The position numbers and the translations under genes were made by a program. 45,919 bases of DNA from Sulfuriferula sp. Lineage in GTDB: Bacteria > Pseudomonadota > Gammaproteobacteria > Burkholderiales > Sulfuriferulaceae. Shown here in pieces: positions 1 to 8,021 of the stretch. The stretch spans positions 1 through 45,919 of the forward strand of contig JARLJL010000023.1 of assembly GCA_031291235.1 (NCBI GenBank), written 5' to 3'. The notes beneath the pieces are model-generated. The model searched no databases. It worked only from the letters and a program-made list of their open reading frames with translations, and was not told the DNA's origin. The first letter of the stretch is position 1. Each line of letters begins with the position of its first letter.

Positions 1-138
1 AACGGGCTGGTGCCGAAGGCGGTCATCGGCGCAGCCATGCGTAAGCTCGTCCATATCATCTATGGTGTGGTGAAGTCAGGCAGGCCGTTTGATGCCAATT
101 TCAGTCATAACAGGCTTGCTTTTCAAGACGGTATCTGA
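1..138 (+). CDS. IS110-family transposase, C-terminal end (partial)
   Basis: The frame is open from base 1 and encodes 45 residues before TGA at 136-138. The sequence runs through AAMRKLVHIIYGVVKSGRPF, which matches the usual C-terminal helix of IS110/IS116/IS902 transposases (Transposase_20 domain side). These enzymes have an N-terminal DEDD RuvC-like domain and a C-terminal serine-containing domain, and recombine IS ends without making large target duplications. Only the last part lies in the window, so I cannot tell whether the element is intact. The IS end should lie between 139 and about 170, before the neighbouring minus-strand gene. I see no clear terminal inverted repeat there. Confidence 0.8.
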   Translation, partial: NGLVPKAVIGAAMRKLVHIIYGVVKSGRPFDANFSHNRLAFQDGI

Positions 139-170
139 CCCCGTTGGTACTGACCTCCACTTTGTTCTAA

Positions 171-848
171 TTATGGTTTTGCTAGTTGCCGTAGTTTTTC
201 CATCCAACCTCGAAAATGGGCACATTGGGCTTCCATGGTTGCTAACGTGATACGCTCTGCGGCAAGTGGGCCATGGCGAGTTTTTTTGTATGTTGGCTTG
301 AGTAGCTTTTCTAGCCGTTTTGATGGCTTGGTTTCATAACCATCGTTGATATGTTCAGGTGTTTCAACAGAAGCACGAATATGAATAAGCTCGGTTAGGC
401 TTTTGGCCCAAGTAGGTTCAATAGCACTTAACGCTTCTACGTCAGAGAATAGTAAACCTTCATACTCGTATGGTTGAATATGGGGTATGAAGCGTTCCGG
501 ACGGCATTTTGCATGGGTTACTATAGCGTCGTGCAACGCGTTTTGAAGACAATTTACGCGTGAATACACCTCATGTTTTTTCTTTGATTCGGCAAATTCG
601 GGGAAATCTGTCTCTAGGGCATAGAGATCCAAAAAGGTGCTTAATATCGCATCCGAATGCTGCCTTAAGGCATTTCTCGCATAATATTTAAGTCTGTCAA
701 AAGTAACTGCACCGCCTTTTGCGGTTTGCGAGGTTTGCAGTAATTGCGGCTTTATGAATACTTGTAAATGGCGTAGCGCTGGCGCCACTACTTGTTTGAT
801 AAAACGCTCTTCTGTTTGCCCTTCGGCGAAGACAATGACTTCTATCAC
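171..848 (-). CDS. DUF4276 family protein (TOPRIM-like), putative partner of the upstream ATPase
   Basis: About 225 residues. Hallmarks of DUF4276 are visible: an N-terminal strand followed by AEGQTEE (residues 8-14), FLDLYAL with the conserved Asp near 74, HIQPYEYEGLLFSD near 123-136, and a C-terminal NDGYETKPSKRLEKLL block. The EGxTE and acidic motifs resemble a TOPRIM nuclease core; that is family knowledge plus inference, and no activity is shown here. An in-frame GTG at 863 would give 230 residues. I prefer the GTG at 848 because GGAG lies 8 bases upstream and because the protein then begins MIEVIVFAEGQTEE like relatives. It starts 1 base after the ATPase stop, so the two are surely co-translated. 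Base composition is more AT-rich than the core genes, and an IS110 tail lies next door, both suggesting transfer. The product is likely a nuclease effector in a two-gene defence-like system. Confidence 0.8.
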   Translation of the reverse strand: MIEVIVFAEGQTEERFIKQVVAPALRHLQVFIKPQLLQTSQTAKGGAVTFDRLKYYARNALRQHSDAILSTFLDLYALETDFPEFAESKKKHEVYSRVNCLQNALHDAIVTHAKCRPERFIPHIQPYEYEGLLFSDVEALSAIEPTWAKSLTELIHIRASVETPEHINDGYETKPSKRLEKLLKPTYKKTRHGPLAAERITLATMEAQCAHFRGWMEKLRQLAKP

Positions 849-849
849 G

Positions 850-1932
850 TCATGGTCTCCCACCTAGGATGTTGCGTTTCCAGATTTCACCCATCGCATA
901 TTCTTCCAGCCAGCCGGACAACTCTTGTTTTGTATAGCGTCGGAAGGTCGAAGCGCCGTTATCTTGATCAACCACGATTACATCTTCTGGAGATAGTTCG
1001 TTTACCAGTTCTACTGATTGAGTTGACACGATCAACTGTCTATCCTCGGCCACCTGTTTGAAAATGTCAGTTAAAACGGTTATGGCATAAGGGTGTAAGC
1101 CAAGTTCTGGTTCATCAATTAAAATCGTATCCGGTAGTAAAGCGATTGGTTGTAACAATAGAGTAGTAAGGCAAATAAACCGCAAGCTACCGTCCGAGAG
1201 CATATGGGCTTTAAAGGGTGTATCGGGTTTGCCCTTTTGTGTCCATTCCAATTCGACGTATTCCTGTTCGCCGGGGCGGTGTACGAAATCATCAAAGAAT
1301 GGCAATACAAGCCTAATAGTCTCAATAATGCGCTGATATTCCGCCGCATGGTTTACTTTCAGCATCATGAGGTAAGCTGCCAGATTTGCGGCATCAATTT
1401 TCAACCGCAAATTGTCATTCGTGGCGTGGCGCTGCTTTACCTTGGCTGTGTCGCTGGTGTCATGAAAGTGATATACGCGCCAGTTGCTGACTGAGGACCG
1501 GACGTATGGTGAATATCGATCGTTAGCTTCTTTGAGTTTTGATTCAATATGGCCTCTTCCTAGCGTAATGCTACTGCTAGTGGGGTGGTAAACACCTCCA
1601 AACCAACTGTACTCGCTTTCGAAAATAAGCCTATTATCGGCAGTTGGCACCAAATCGAATTTATAGCCATTAGCTGAGAAATAGAACTCGGCATGTAATC
1701 GTTCAGTTGTATTCCGGCCAAAATGTAATAAGGCATCTGGACCGCCTTGTTTCTGCACATAGAGTTGTAACTGCTGCTCATACATCTCATTTAACAGTCG
1801 AAAAAGATTAATGAAATTACTTTTTCCCGCACCGTTTGCGCCAATAAGGACGTTTAAATCGCCAAGCGCAAACTTGCGAAGTTCGCGGATGGATTTGTAG
1901 CCAGTAACTGTAAGAGAGCTGACTCTAGACAT
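850..1932 (-). CDS. AAA family ATPase, OLD/RloA-like (ABC-type fold)
   Basis: 360 residues. Motifs in order: Walker A GANGAGKS at 31-38, an ABC-signature-like LSDGSLRF at 245-252, Walker B TILIDEPE at 269-276 followed by GLHP, and STQS at 303-306 in the switch/H-loop position. This is the compact SMC/OLD/RloA ATPase architecture (AAA_21/AAA_15), without any fused nuclease domain at its C terminus. ATPases of this class occur with small TOPRIM-like partners in anti-phage systems (PARIS AriA-AriB, AbiL, RloA-RloB). Here the partner is the DUF4276 gene just downstream. The ATG at 1930-1932 is the only sensible start, although the ribosome-binding site is weak. The gene is AT-rich relative to trpC beyond it. 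A defence role is inferred from family and context only. Confidence 0.85.
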   Translation of the reverse strand: MSRVSSLTVTGYKSIRELRKFALGDLNVLIGANGAGKSNFINLFRLLNEMYEQQLQLYVQKQGGPDALLHFGRNTTERLHAEFYFSANGYKFDLVPTADNRLIFESEYSWFGGVYHPTSSSITLGRGHIESKLKEANDRYSPYVRSSVSNWRVYHFHDTSDTAKVKQRHATNDNLRLKIDAANLAAYLMMLKVNHAAEYQRIIETIRLVLPFFDDFVHRPGEQEYVELEWTQKGKPDTPFKAHMLSDGSLRFICLTTLLLQPIALLPDTILIDEPELGLHPYAITVLTDIFKQVAEDRQLIVSTQSVELVNELSPEDVIVVDQDNGASTFRRYTKQELSGWLEEYAMGEIWKRNILGGRP

Positions 1933-2049
1933 CAGTTGAGTTTCCGGTACGCTTTTTCATTGTTTTTTATTGTATGAAGTAAATTTGTCATCGTGTTGCA
2001 TGTGATTCATCGAGTAAATCGTATCGATTCAATAGGGATTAAATTTACG

Positions 2050-2088
2050 TTACAAGTTTTAATAATCATACAATGATTACAAGTTTTA
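2050..2088. repeat. Two 12-bp direct repeats flanking a palindrome
   Basis: TTACAAGTTTTA occurs at 2050-2061 and again at 2077-2088, a 27-base period. Between and partly inside them lies TAATCAT-ACA-ATGATTA, a perfect 7-bp inverted repeat. This is in the AT-rich stretch between the ATPase gene start (1932) and the trpC end (2136). It could be an operator for the ATPase operon or a trace of an insertion boundary. A further inverted repeat GGCGAT/ATCGCC (2093-2117) lies 24 bases from the trpC stop but has no T-run, so I do not call it a terminator. Confidence 0.5.
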
Positions 2089-2135
2089 GAGTGGCGATTT
2101 TGATTCTTATGATCGCCGTTAAATCTTAAGTATAC

Positions 2136-2924
2136 TTATCCAAACAACCGTTCCAACTCCACCCCCGGATCATCCGCCCGCATGAACGCTTCCCCCACCA
2201 GAAACCCGTGCACATGGTGCGCTTGCATCAGCTCTACGTCGGCGCGGCTGTGGATACCGCTTTCGGTGATGACGATGCGGTTGGGGCCGACCTGATTGAG
2301 TAGTTGCAGCGTGGTGTCGAGGCTGGTTTCGAAGGTACGCAGATTGCGGTTGTTGATGCCTTGCAGCGGGGTGCTGAGCTGCAGGGCGATGGCGAGTTCT
2401 TCGCTGCTGTGCGATTCGACCAGTACGGCCATGCCTAATTCGCTGGCGATCGCTTCCAGTTCGGCCATTTGCATCAGGCTGAGAGCGGCGACGATGAGCA
2501 GGATACAGTCGGCGCCCATGGCTCTCGCCTCATACACCTGATACGGGTCGATCATGAAATCCTTGCGCAATACCGGCAGCTCGCAGGCGGCGCGGGCGGC
2601 GATCAGATAATCGGCGCTGCCCTGAAAATAATCTCGGTCGGTGAGTACTGACAAACACGCTGCGCCGTGACTGGCGTAGGTTGCGGCGATTTCGGCGGGC
2701 CGAAAATCGGCGCGGAGCAGGCCCTTGGAGGGACTGGCGCGTTTGATTTCGGCGATGACGGCGGGTTGTTGCAGTTGTACTTTATTGCGAATTGCACCGA
2801 CGAAATCGCGTGTCGGCGGCATGGCCCGGGCAGCAGCGGTAACCGCGGCGAGCGAAATTCGGCTTTGCGCCTGCGTTACTTCCTGGCGTTTGGTGGCGAG
2901 TATTTTATTGAGTATGTCAGACAT
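2136..2924 (-). CDS. trpC: Indole-3-glycerol phosphate synthase
   Basis: 262 residues, a stand-alone TrpC of normal length. It closes the indole ring: carboxyphenylaminodeoxyribulose phosphate to indole-3-glycerol phosphate plus CO2, in the cytoplasm. Visible (beta/alpha)8-barrel motifs are [10 protein letters not shown] (59-68, with catalytic Glu and Lys), [11 protein letters not shown] (119-129, second catalytic Lys), GINNRNL (189-195) and ITESGI (219-224). The ATG at 2922-2924 overlaps the end of trpD by 8 bases, so the genes are translationally coupled. It is the last gene of the rpe-gph-trpEGDC group. trpF, trpB and trpA are not in the window. No fusion to TrpF is seen, unlike in enterobacteria. 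Confidence 0.97.
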   Translation of the reverse strand: MSDILNKILATKRQEVTQAQSRISLAAVTAAARAMPPTRDFVGAIRNKVQLQQPAVIAEIKRASPSKGLLRADFRPAEIAATYASHGAACLSVLTDRDYFQGSADYLIAARAACELPVLRKDFMIDPYQVYEARAMGADCILLIVAALSLMQMAELEAIASELGMAVLVESHSSEELAIALQLSTPLQGINNRNLRTFETSLDTTLQLLNQVGPNRIVITESGIHSRADVELMQAHHVHGFLVGEAFMRADDPGVELERLFG

Positions 2925-3939
2925 GTTGGCTGTAATTGATCAGTTGTTCGAGCTTGTGCTGCGCGGCGCCGGAGGTGATTTGCTGCATCGCCAGTGCGAC
3001 GCCCGCTGTCAGACTGTCCGCGAGGCCGGCAACGTAAATGGCGGCGCCGGCATTGAGCGCGACGATGTCGCTGGCAGCGCGGTGCCGGTTGTTGATGGCG
3101 TCGAGCAGCATGGTTTTGGCGGAAGCGGCGCTATCCACTTTCAGGCAGCTGTTGTCGGCGCGGGCGAGGCCAAACTGCTCAGGCGTGATTTCGTATTCGC
3201 TGACCTGTCCGTGGTTGAGCTCGGCGACGTAGCTGATGCCGCTTAAACTTAATTCATCCATGCCGTCCGCTGCGTGCACCACCATGACGTGCTGGCTGCC
3301 CAGCGTGTGCAGCACATGGGCAAGCTTGGCGGTGAGGTCGCGGGAAAATACGCCCATCACCTGATTCGGCGCGCCGGCGGGGTTGGTCATCGGCCCGAGC
3401 AGGTTGAATAGCGTGCGTACGCCCAGTTCACGTCTTACCGGTGCGGCGTATTTCATTGCGCTGTGGTGGTTGGGGGCGAACATGAAGCCGATGCCGACCT
3501 GCTGCACGCACTGCGCGACCTGTTCGGGGCCGAGATTGACGTTGACGCCGAGGGCTTCGAGCACGTCGGCGCTGCCGGAAGTCGACGATACCGAGCGGCC
3601 GCCGTGTTTGGCGACCTTGGCGCCGGCAGCGGATGTGACGAATGCGGAGGCGGTGGAAATGTTGAAGGTGTGTACACCGTCGCCGCCGGTGCCGCAGGTA
3701 TCGACCAGATGTTCGACGCCTGCCAGCGGTACTTTGATCGACAGGGTGCGCATGACTTCGGCTGCAGCGGCGAGTTCGGTGACGGTTTCGCCCTTGCAGC
3801 GCAGCGCGACCAGAAATGCAGCGATCAGCGTGGGCGGCAATTCGCCGCCCATCACCGCGTGCATCAGCGCCAGCATTTGCTCGCGGCTGAGGTCTTGCCG
3901 CTCAAACAGTTGATTGAGCAGTTGAGGTGCGTTGATCAT
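2917..3939 (-). CDS. trpD: Anthranilate phosphoribosyltransferase
   Basis: 340 residues starting MINAPQLL. The enzyme transfers phosphoribose from PRPP to anthranilate, the second committed step of tryptophan synthesis. The glycine-rich PRPP site CGTGGDG lies at 82-88, NIST at 93-96, and the anthranilate/PRPP motif KHGGRSVSS at 111-119. The open frame extends 60 codons further upstream across trpG, but that stretch is the trpG sequence in another frame and is not TrpD-like. The start at 3939 is therefore chosen, 4 bases after the trpG stop. It is separate from trpG, unlike the TrpGD fusion of E. coli. Confidence 0.97.
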   Translation of the reverse strand: MINAPQLLNQLFERQDLSREQMLALMHAVMGGELPPTLIAAFLVALRCKGETVTELAAAAEVMRTLSIKVPLAGVEHLVDTCGTGGDGVHTFNISTASAFVTSAAGAKVAKHGGRSVSSTSGSADVLEALGVNVNLGPEQVAQCVQQVGIGFMFAPNHHSAMKYAAPVRRELGVRTLFNLLGPMTNPAGAPNQVMGVFSRDLTAKLAHVLHTLGSQHVMVVHAADGMDELSLSGISYVAELNHGQVSEYEITPEQFGLARADNSCLKVDSAASAKTMLLDAINNRHRAASDIVALNAGAAIYVAGLADSLTAGVALAMQQITSGAAQHKLEQLINYSQHV

Positions 3940-3943
3940 AAAC

Positions 3944-4513
3944 TTACACCCTGGCTTTGAGGAAGTTGGCCAGCATCTCGTGGCCGTACTCGGTGAGTAT
4001 GGACTCGGGATGGAACTGCACGCCTTCGATCGGCAGGGTTTTGTGGCGCACGCCCATGATCTCGCCGTCGTCGGTCCAGGCGGTGATTTCCAGGCAATCC
4101 GGCAGGCTGTCGCGCTCAATCACCAGTGAGTGGTAGCGCGTGGCGCGCAGCGGATTGGGCAGGCCGGCGAAGACGCCACTGTCCTTGTGGTGGATCATTG
4201 AGGTTTTGCCGTGCATCAGCTGTTGTGCGCGCACGATCTTGCCGCCGAAGGCCTGGCCTATGCTCTGGTGGCCGAGACAGACGCCGAGGATAGGCACTTT
4301 GCCCGCAAAGTGCTGAATAACAGGCACGGAGATGCCTGCCTCGGTAGGCGTGCACGGGCCGGGGGAAATGACGATATGGTCGGGTTTGAACGCGGTAATG
4401 GCATCCAGATCGATTTCATCGTTGCGGAACACGCGCACGTCTTCGCCCAGCTCGCCGAAATACTGCACGAGGTTGTAGGTGAAGGAATCGTAGTTGTCTA
4501 TCATCAGTAACAT
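3944..4513 (-). CDS. trpG: Anthranilate synthase component II (glutamine amidotransferase)
   Basis: 189 residues starting [11 protein letters not shown], the classic TrpG/PabA beginning. It supplies ammonia from glutamine to TrpE, and often also to PabB for folate synthesis. Class I amidotransferase triad residues are visible: Cys79 in GVCLGHQ and His168/Glu170 in FHPES. The oxyanion-loop motif SPGPCTP lies at 50-56. The ATG at 4511-4513 sits 1 base after the trpE stop. The longer open frame upstream is trpE sequence in another frame. No second trpG/pabA is in the window, so this subunit may serve both pathways. Confidence 0.97.
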   Translation of the reverse strand: MLLMIDNYDSFTYNLVQYFGELGEDVRVFRNDEIDLDAITAFKPDHIVISPGPCTPTEAGISVPVIQHFAGKVPILGVCLGHQSIGQAFGGKIVRAQQLMHGKTSMIHHKDSGVFAGLPNPLRATRYHSLVIERDSLPDCLEITAWTDDGEIMGVRHKTLPIEGVQFHPESILTEYGHEMLANFLKARV

Positions 4514-4514
4514 G

Positions 4515-5990
4515 TTATTCCCCTTGTCCTTCCAGCCCGGCTTGCGCCAGCTCCGCCGCACGGATGACGGCACGCGCCTTGTTCTGGGTTTCTATCCATT
4601 CGTTCTCGGGGATGGAGTCGGCGACGATGCCGGCACCGGCTTGGACGTAGAGTATGTTGTCCTTGATCACGGCAGTACGGATGGCGATCGCCAGATCCAT
4701 CGCACCGTTAAAGCTGAGGTAGCCTGCCGCGCCGGCGTAAATGCCGCGCTTGCTCGGTTCCAGTTCGTCGATGATTTCCATTGCGCGTACTTTCGGCGCA
4801 CCGGATACCGTACCCGCCGGGAAGGTGGCGCGCAGCACATCCATCGCGCTGAGGCCGGGTTTGAGTTTGCCTTCGACATTGGAGACGATATGCATGACGT
4901 GCGAATAGCGTTCGATCAGCATATTCTCGGTGACCTTGACGCTGCCGGTCACGGCCACGCGCCCTGCGTCGTTGCGGCCGAGGTCGAGCAGTTGCAGGTG
5001 TTCGGCACATTCTTTCGGATCGGCCAGCAGTTCGGTTGCCAGTGCGGCGTCGGCTTCGCGGTTGGCACCGCGCGGACGAGTGCCTGCTATCGGGCGCACC
5101 GTGACTGTGTCGTCTTCCAGCCGCACCAGGATTTCCGGCGAGGCGCCGACGACGTGGAATCCGCCCATGTCGTAATAGAACATGTACGGCGACGGGTTGA
5201 GGCTGCGCAGCGCGCGGTACAGCGTCAGCGGGCTGGCGTTGAATGGACGCGACATGCGCTGGCTCAGTACCACCTGCATGATATCGCCGGCGAGGATGTA
5301 TTCCTGCGCACGGCTGACGGCGGCTTTGAATGCTTCCTCGCCGAATTCCGATACCACTTCGGCCGGGGCGATGGCCTCGGTATGCGGCGCGGCAAGCGGT
5401 GCGCGCAACCGGCTGGTGAGCTCGTTGAGGCGCATGTAACCCTTGCTGTAGGCATCCGCTTCCATCGGGTCGACGTAGACGATCAGCGTCAGCGTGCTGC
5501 TCAGGTTGTCGACCACGGCCAACTCTTCGGTGAGCAGCAGCAGGCTGTCCGGCGTGTGCAGGACATCGGGCTTGTGGGTGTTGGCGAGACGCTTTTCGAT
5601 GTAGCGTACGGTATCGTAGCCGAAGTAGCCGGCCAGACCGCCGTTGAATCGCGGCAGGCCGGGCAGGTCGGCAGCGCGATAACGCTGCAGGAAAGATTCG
5701 ATAAACGTCAGCGGGTCGCTGCTGTCGTGCTGTTCGATTTTGACGCCGTCGGTTTCGATGTCGACGACATGGCCATGCACGCGCAATACGGTGCGAGCGG
5801 GCAGGCCGATGAAAGAGTAACGGCCGAATTGTTCGCCGCCGACCACCGATTCGAGCAGATAGGAATAAGGTGCGTTGGCCAGTTTCAGATAGACCGATAA
5901 CGGCGTATCCAGATCGGCAGGCAACTCCCGCGTGAGCGGGATGCGATTGTAGCCCAGACGGGCAAGTTCAAAGAATTGCTGTTCAGTCAT
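4515..5990 (-). CDS. trpE: Anthranilate synthase component I
   Basis: 491 residues. It converts chorismate to anthranilate with TrpG. The N-terminal feedback site motif LLES (45-48) that binds tryptophan is intact, so allosteric inhibition is expected. The C-terminal chorismate-binding domain shows PIAGTRPRG, the metal-site region [15 protein letters not shown], and [15 protein letters not shown]. The ATG at 5988-5990 has AAAGGT about 9 bases upstream. That ribosome-binding site lies inside an inverted repeat with the leader ORF trpL, so translation is likely controlled by tryptophan supply. It is followed at once by trpG. Confidence 0.97.
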   Translation of the reverse strand: MTEQQFFELARLGYNRIPLTRELPADLDTPLSVYLKLANAPYSYLLESVVGGEQFGRYSFIGLPARTVLRVHGHVVDIETDGVKIEQHDSSDPLTFIESFLQRYRAADLPGLPRFNGGLAGYFGYDTVRYIEKRLANTHKPDVLHTPDSLLLLTEELAVVDNLSSTLTLIVYVDPMEADAYSKGYMRLNELTSRLRAPLAAPHTEAIAPAEVVSEFGEEAFKAAVSRAQEYILAGDIMQVVLSQRMSRPFNASPLTLYRALRSLNPSPYMFYYDMGGFHVVGASPEILVRLEDDTVTVRPIAGTRPRGANREADAALATELLADPKECAEHLQLLDLGRNDAGRVAVTGSVKVTENMLIERYSHVMHIVSNVEGKLKPGLSAMDVLRATFPAGTVSGAPKVRAMEIIDELEPSKRGIYAGAAGYLSFNGAMDLAIAIRTAVIKDNILYVQAGAGIVADSIPENEWIETQNKARAVIRAAELAQAGLEGQGE

Positions 5991-5993
5991 GAT

Positions 5994-6089
5994 GCATTTA
6001 CCTTTATACGATGAGAATGATGGAATGGGTGCGGACTAGCTGCGCCATCGCCACCATCGTGCTGACAGTTTCATCGGATAGGTAAATGC
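5994..6089 (-). promoter_or_regulatory. Predicted trp leader RNA hairpin masking the trpE ribosome-binding site
   Basis: On the minus strand, GCATTTACCT (6089-6080, codons 3-6 of trpL) is exactly complementary to AGGTAAATGC (6003-5994), which contains the trpE Shine-Dalgarno. A second block, CGATGA (6076-6071), pairs with TCATCG (6014-6009). The result is a stem of 10 plus 6 bp with a 3/5-nt internal loop, closing a 56-nt loop that carries the Trp codons. Inside the loop GATGG of the Trp-codon run can pair with CCATC (6023-6019). No GC-rich hairpin followed by a T-run is present, so control is probably at translation initiation. The pairing is seen directly; its regulatory role is inferred. 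Confidence 0.6.
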
Positions 6090-6095
6090 GTACAT
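6036..6095 (-). CDS. trpL: trp operon leader peptide
   Basis: A 19-codon ORF on the minus strand: MYAFTYPMKLSARWWRWRS, stop TAG at 6038-6036. Three of its last six residues are Trp (positions 14, 15, 17; codons TGG TGG CGA TGG), far above chance for so short an ORF directly in front of trpE. The ATG is 2 bases after the gph stop, with AAGG about 10 bases upstream, so it is coupled to gph translation. The stop lies 45 bases before the trpE ATG. A ribosome slowed at the Trp codons would change pairing of the leader RNA with the trpE ribosome-binding region. It may also initiate at the internal Met8. The ORF is too short for automatic gene calls. Confidence 0.75.
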   Translation of the reverse strand: MYAFTYPMKLSARWWRWRS

Positions 6096-6097
6096 GA

Positions 6098-6781
6098 TTA
6101 ATTGGCCTTGACGACTAATTTGGATGCGTCCAGCAATGTCGGTGTGACGGCATCCTGATCCAGCTCGCTGACCGGGCGTCCGCGGTTGTAGCCGTAAGGC
6201 ACGCAGAATACCGAGCAGCCGGCAGCGCGCGCCGCCTGGGTGTCGTTGAGCGAATCGCCGATCAGCAGCAATTCCGCAGGCTCGATGCCGAAATGCGTGC
6301 AGGCGTGCAATAACGGCATCGGGTCGGGCTTGCGCTTGGGCAAGGTGTCGCCGGACAGCACCAGCTCGAAGTAATCCAGCAGGCCGGTGTCGCGCAACAG
6401 TGGGATGGTGTATTTTTCGGCCTTGTTGGTAATGCAGGCGATATGCACGCCCATCGCGCGGAATGCTTCCAGACCGGCAACCACACCGTCGAACGGACGC
6501 GAATACTTGGAGACGTTTTCGCCGTAGTGTTTTTCATAGAGCGGAAACGCGCGGGCGAACAGCGCTGCGTCAGGTTCCGCGTCCATGTCGCCGCTCAATA
6601 CGCGTTTGGCGAGGCGGGACACGCCGTTGCCGATGTAGGTTTTGATTGTCGCCAGCGGCGGCGTCGGCAGGCCAAGCTCGGCCATCATCAGTTCGGCAGC
6701 GTAGGCAAGGTCGGGTGCAGTGTCCAGTAATGTACCGTCGAGGTCGATCACAACTGCTTTGATTTTAATTGGGAAATTCAT
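6098..6781 (-). CDS. gph: Phosphoglycolate phosphatase (HAD family)
   Basis: 227 residues. The HAD motif I DLDGTLLD is at 13-20 (nucleophile and acid Asp), motif II threonine is in ACITNKAEKYT, and motif IV LIGDSLNDTQAA lies near 176-187. The helical cap domain between motifs I and II is of the PGP/CbbZ type. The enzyme hydrolyses 2-phosphoglycolate, from oxidative DNA damage or from Rubisco oxygenation if the host fixes CO2. It starts 3 bases after the rpe stop and ends 2 bases before trpL, so it is the middle gene of the rpe-gph-trp group. This order is common in proteobacteria. Other HAD substrates cannot be excluded from sequence alone. Confidence 0.93.
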   Translation of the reverse strand: MNFPIKIKAVVIDLDGTLLDTAPDLAYAAELMMAELGLPTPPLATIKTYIGNGVSRLAKRVLSGDMDAEPDAALFARAFPLYEKHYGENVSKYSRPFDGVVAGLEAFRAMGVHIACITNKAEKYTIPLLRDTGLLDYFELVLSGDTLPKRKPDPMPLLHACTHFGIEPAELLLIGDSLNDTQAARAAGCSVFCVPYGYNRGRPVSELDQDAVTPTLLDASKLVVKAN

Positions 6782-6784
6782 ATG

Positions 6785-7474
6785 TTATGCAACCTTTGCC
6801 AGTTCCGCTCGCATGGCGGCTACGACGCTGTCGTAGCGGTTAGGGTCGGTATCCTTGCCGGCGCCGTAAATGGCGGAACCGGCAACAAACACGTCAGCAC
6901 CGGCGCGGGCGACTTCAGCGATGTTGTCGACTTTAACGCCGCCGTCGACTTCAAGCCAGATATCGCGGCCGGAGGCATCAATGCGCTCGCGCACTGCGCG
7001 GATCTTGTTCAGGGTTTCCGGGATGAATTTCTGACCGCCGAAACCGGGGTTGACCGACATCAGCAGGATCATGTCGAGCTTGTCCATGACGTGATCGAGG
7101 TAGCTCAGCGAGGTGGCAGGATTGAATACCAGGCCTGCCTTGCAGCCCGATTCCTTGATCAGCGCGAGCGAGCGGTCGATATGTTCGGAAGCTTCAGGGT
7201 GAAAAGTGATCATGTTTGCCCCAGCCTTGGCAAAATCGGGGATAATGCGATCAACCGGTTTGACCATCAGGTGCACGTCGATCATGGCATCGGTGACCGG
7301 GCGCAACGATTCGCATACCAGCGGGCCTATGGTCAGATTCGGAACATAGTGGTTGTCCATGACATCGAAGTGGATGATGTCTGTACCGGAAGCGATCACG
7401 TCGATAACTTCCTGCCCCAATTTGGCAAAGTTTGCAGATAAAATGCTCGGTGCGATACGGAATTGTCTGGACAT
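6785..7474 (-). CDS. rpe: Ribulose-phosphate 3-epimerase
   Basis: 229 residues, standard length. It interconverts ribulose 5-phosphate and xylulose 5-phosphate in the pentose phosphate or Calvin cycle. The Rpe signature is clear: [13 protein letters not shown] at the N terminus, [17 protein letters not shown] (metal His and catalytic Asp), [19 protein letters not shown], and WLEVDGGV with the second catalytic Asp. The ATG has AAGGGG a few bases upstream. A weak sigma70-like pair (TAAAAT at 7519-7514 with a poor -35) lies in the divergent spacer to apaG. The gene leads a co-oriented group with gph and trpEGDC. Confidence 0.97.
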   Translation of the reverse strand: MSRQFRIAPSILSANFAKLGQEVIDVIASGTDIIHFDVMDNHYVPNLTIGPLVCESLRPVTDAMIDVHLMVKPVDRIIPDFAKAGANMITFHPEASEHIDRSLALIKESGCKAGLVFNPATSLSYLDHVMDKLDMILLMSVNPGFGGQKFIPETLNKIRAVRERIDASGRDIWLEVDGGVKVDNIAEVARAGADVFVAGSAIYGAGKDTDPNRYDSVVAAMRAELAKVA

Positions 7475-7623
7475 GATGACCCCTTGATAACCTGCTGGAT
7501 ATGAAAGTTTACGATTTTACCTGTAATTGCGGCCTAGTAACAGTATGAGTTTCGGGACTGCTGAAAATCGGCTTGCCCGAGTGCGGTGCGATCATTTATG
7601 CGCCCTTATTTTGAAAGATACCC

Positions 7624-8007
7624 ATGGCAGATATTAGAAAAAATCACATCACTATCACAGTGCAAACCGCATTTTTGCCCGATCAGTCGGATACGGATGA
7701 AGAGCGCTATGTGTTTGCCTACACGATTACCATTACCAATACCGGCACGATCGCAGCCCAGCTGGTGTCGCGGCACTGGATTATTACCGATGCCGATGAG
7801 CATGTGCAGGAAGTACGCGGTCTGGGGGTGGTAGGCGAGCAGCCTTTGTTGAAGCCGGGCGAGTCGTTTGAATACACTAGCGGTACGGCGCTGAATACGC
7901 CGGTCGGTACGATGCAGGGCAGCTATCAGATGATTGCTGAAGACGGCGAGCATTTCGATGCCGAGATCGCGCCGTTCGTGTTGGCCATGCCCAGAACCCT
8001 GCATTAA
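7624..8007 (+). CDS. apaG: ApaG/CorD protein (DUF525)
   Basis: 127 residues, close to the usual 125. The fold is an immunoglobulin/fibronectin-like beta sandwich. Visible family motifs are YVFAYTITITNTG, LVSRHWIITDADEHVQEVRGLGVVGEQPLLKPGE and the glycine-rich AMPRTLH end region. ApaG is cytoplasmic and was named for linkage to apaH (Ap4A hydrolase); its biochemical role is still unsettled and links to Co/Mg tolerance have been reported. apaH is not adjacent here. It is transcribed divergently from rpe across about 150 bases and is followed 14 bases later by a tonB-like gene. Confidence 0.95.
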   Translation: MADIRKNHITITVQTAFLPDQSDTDEERYVFAYTITITNTGTIAAQLVSRHWIITDADEHVQEVRGLGVVGEQPLLKPGESFEYTSGTALNTPVGTMQGSYQMIAEDGEHFDAEIAPFVLAMPRTLH

Positions 8008-8021
8008 TTCCGCGGGAATTC

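Noticed and set aside
2093-2117. GGCGAT/ATCGCC inverted repeat as a trpC terminator
   Set aside because: Only 6 bp with a 13-base loop and no T-run on the minus strand.
3940-4119. N-terminal extension of trpD by 60 codons
   Set aside because: It covers the end of trpG in another frame and does not resemble any TrpD N terminus.
5991-6097. A classical transcription attenuator (terminator hairpin plus T-run) before trpE
   Set aside because: I looked for a GC-rich stem followed by T residues and found none; the pairing seen involves the ribosome-binding site instead.
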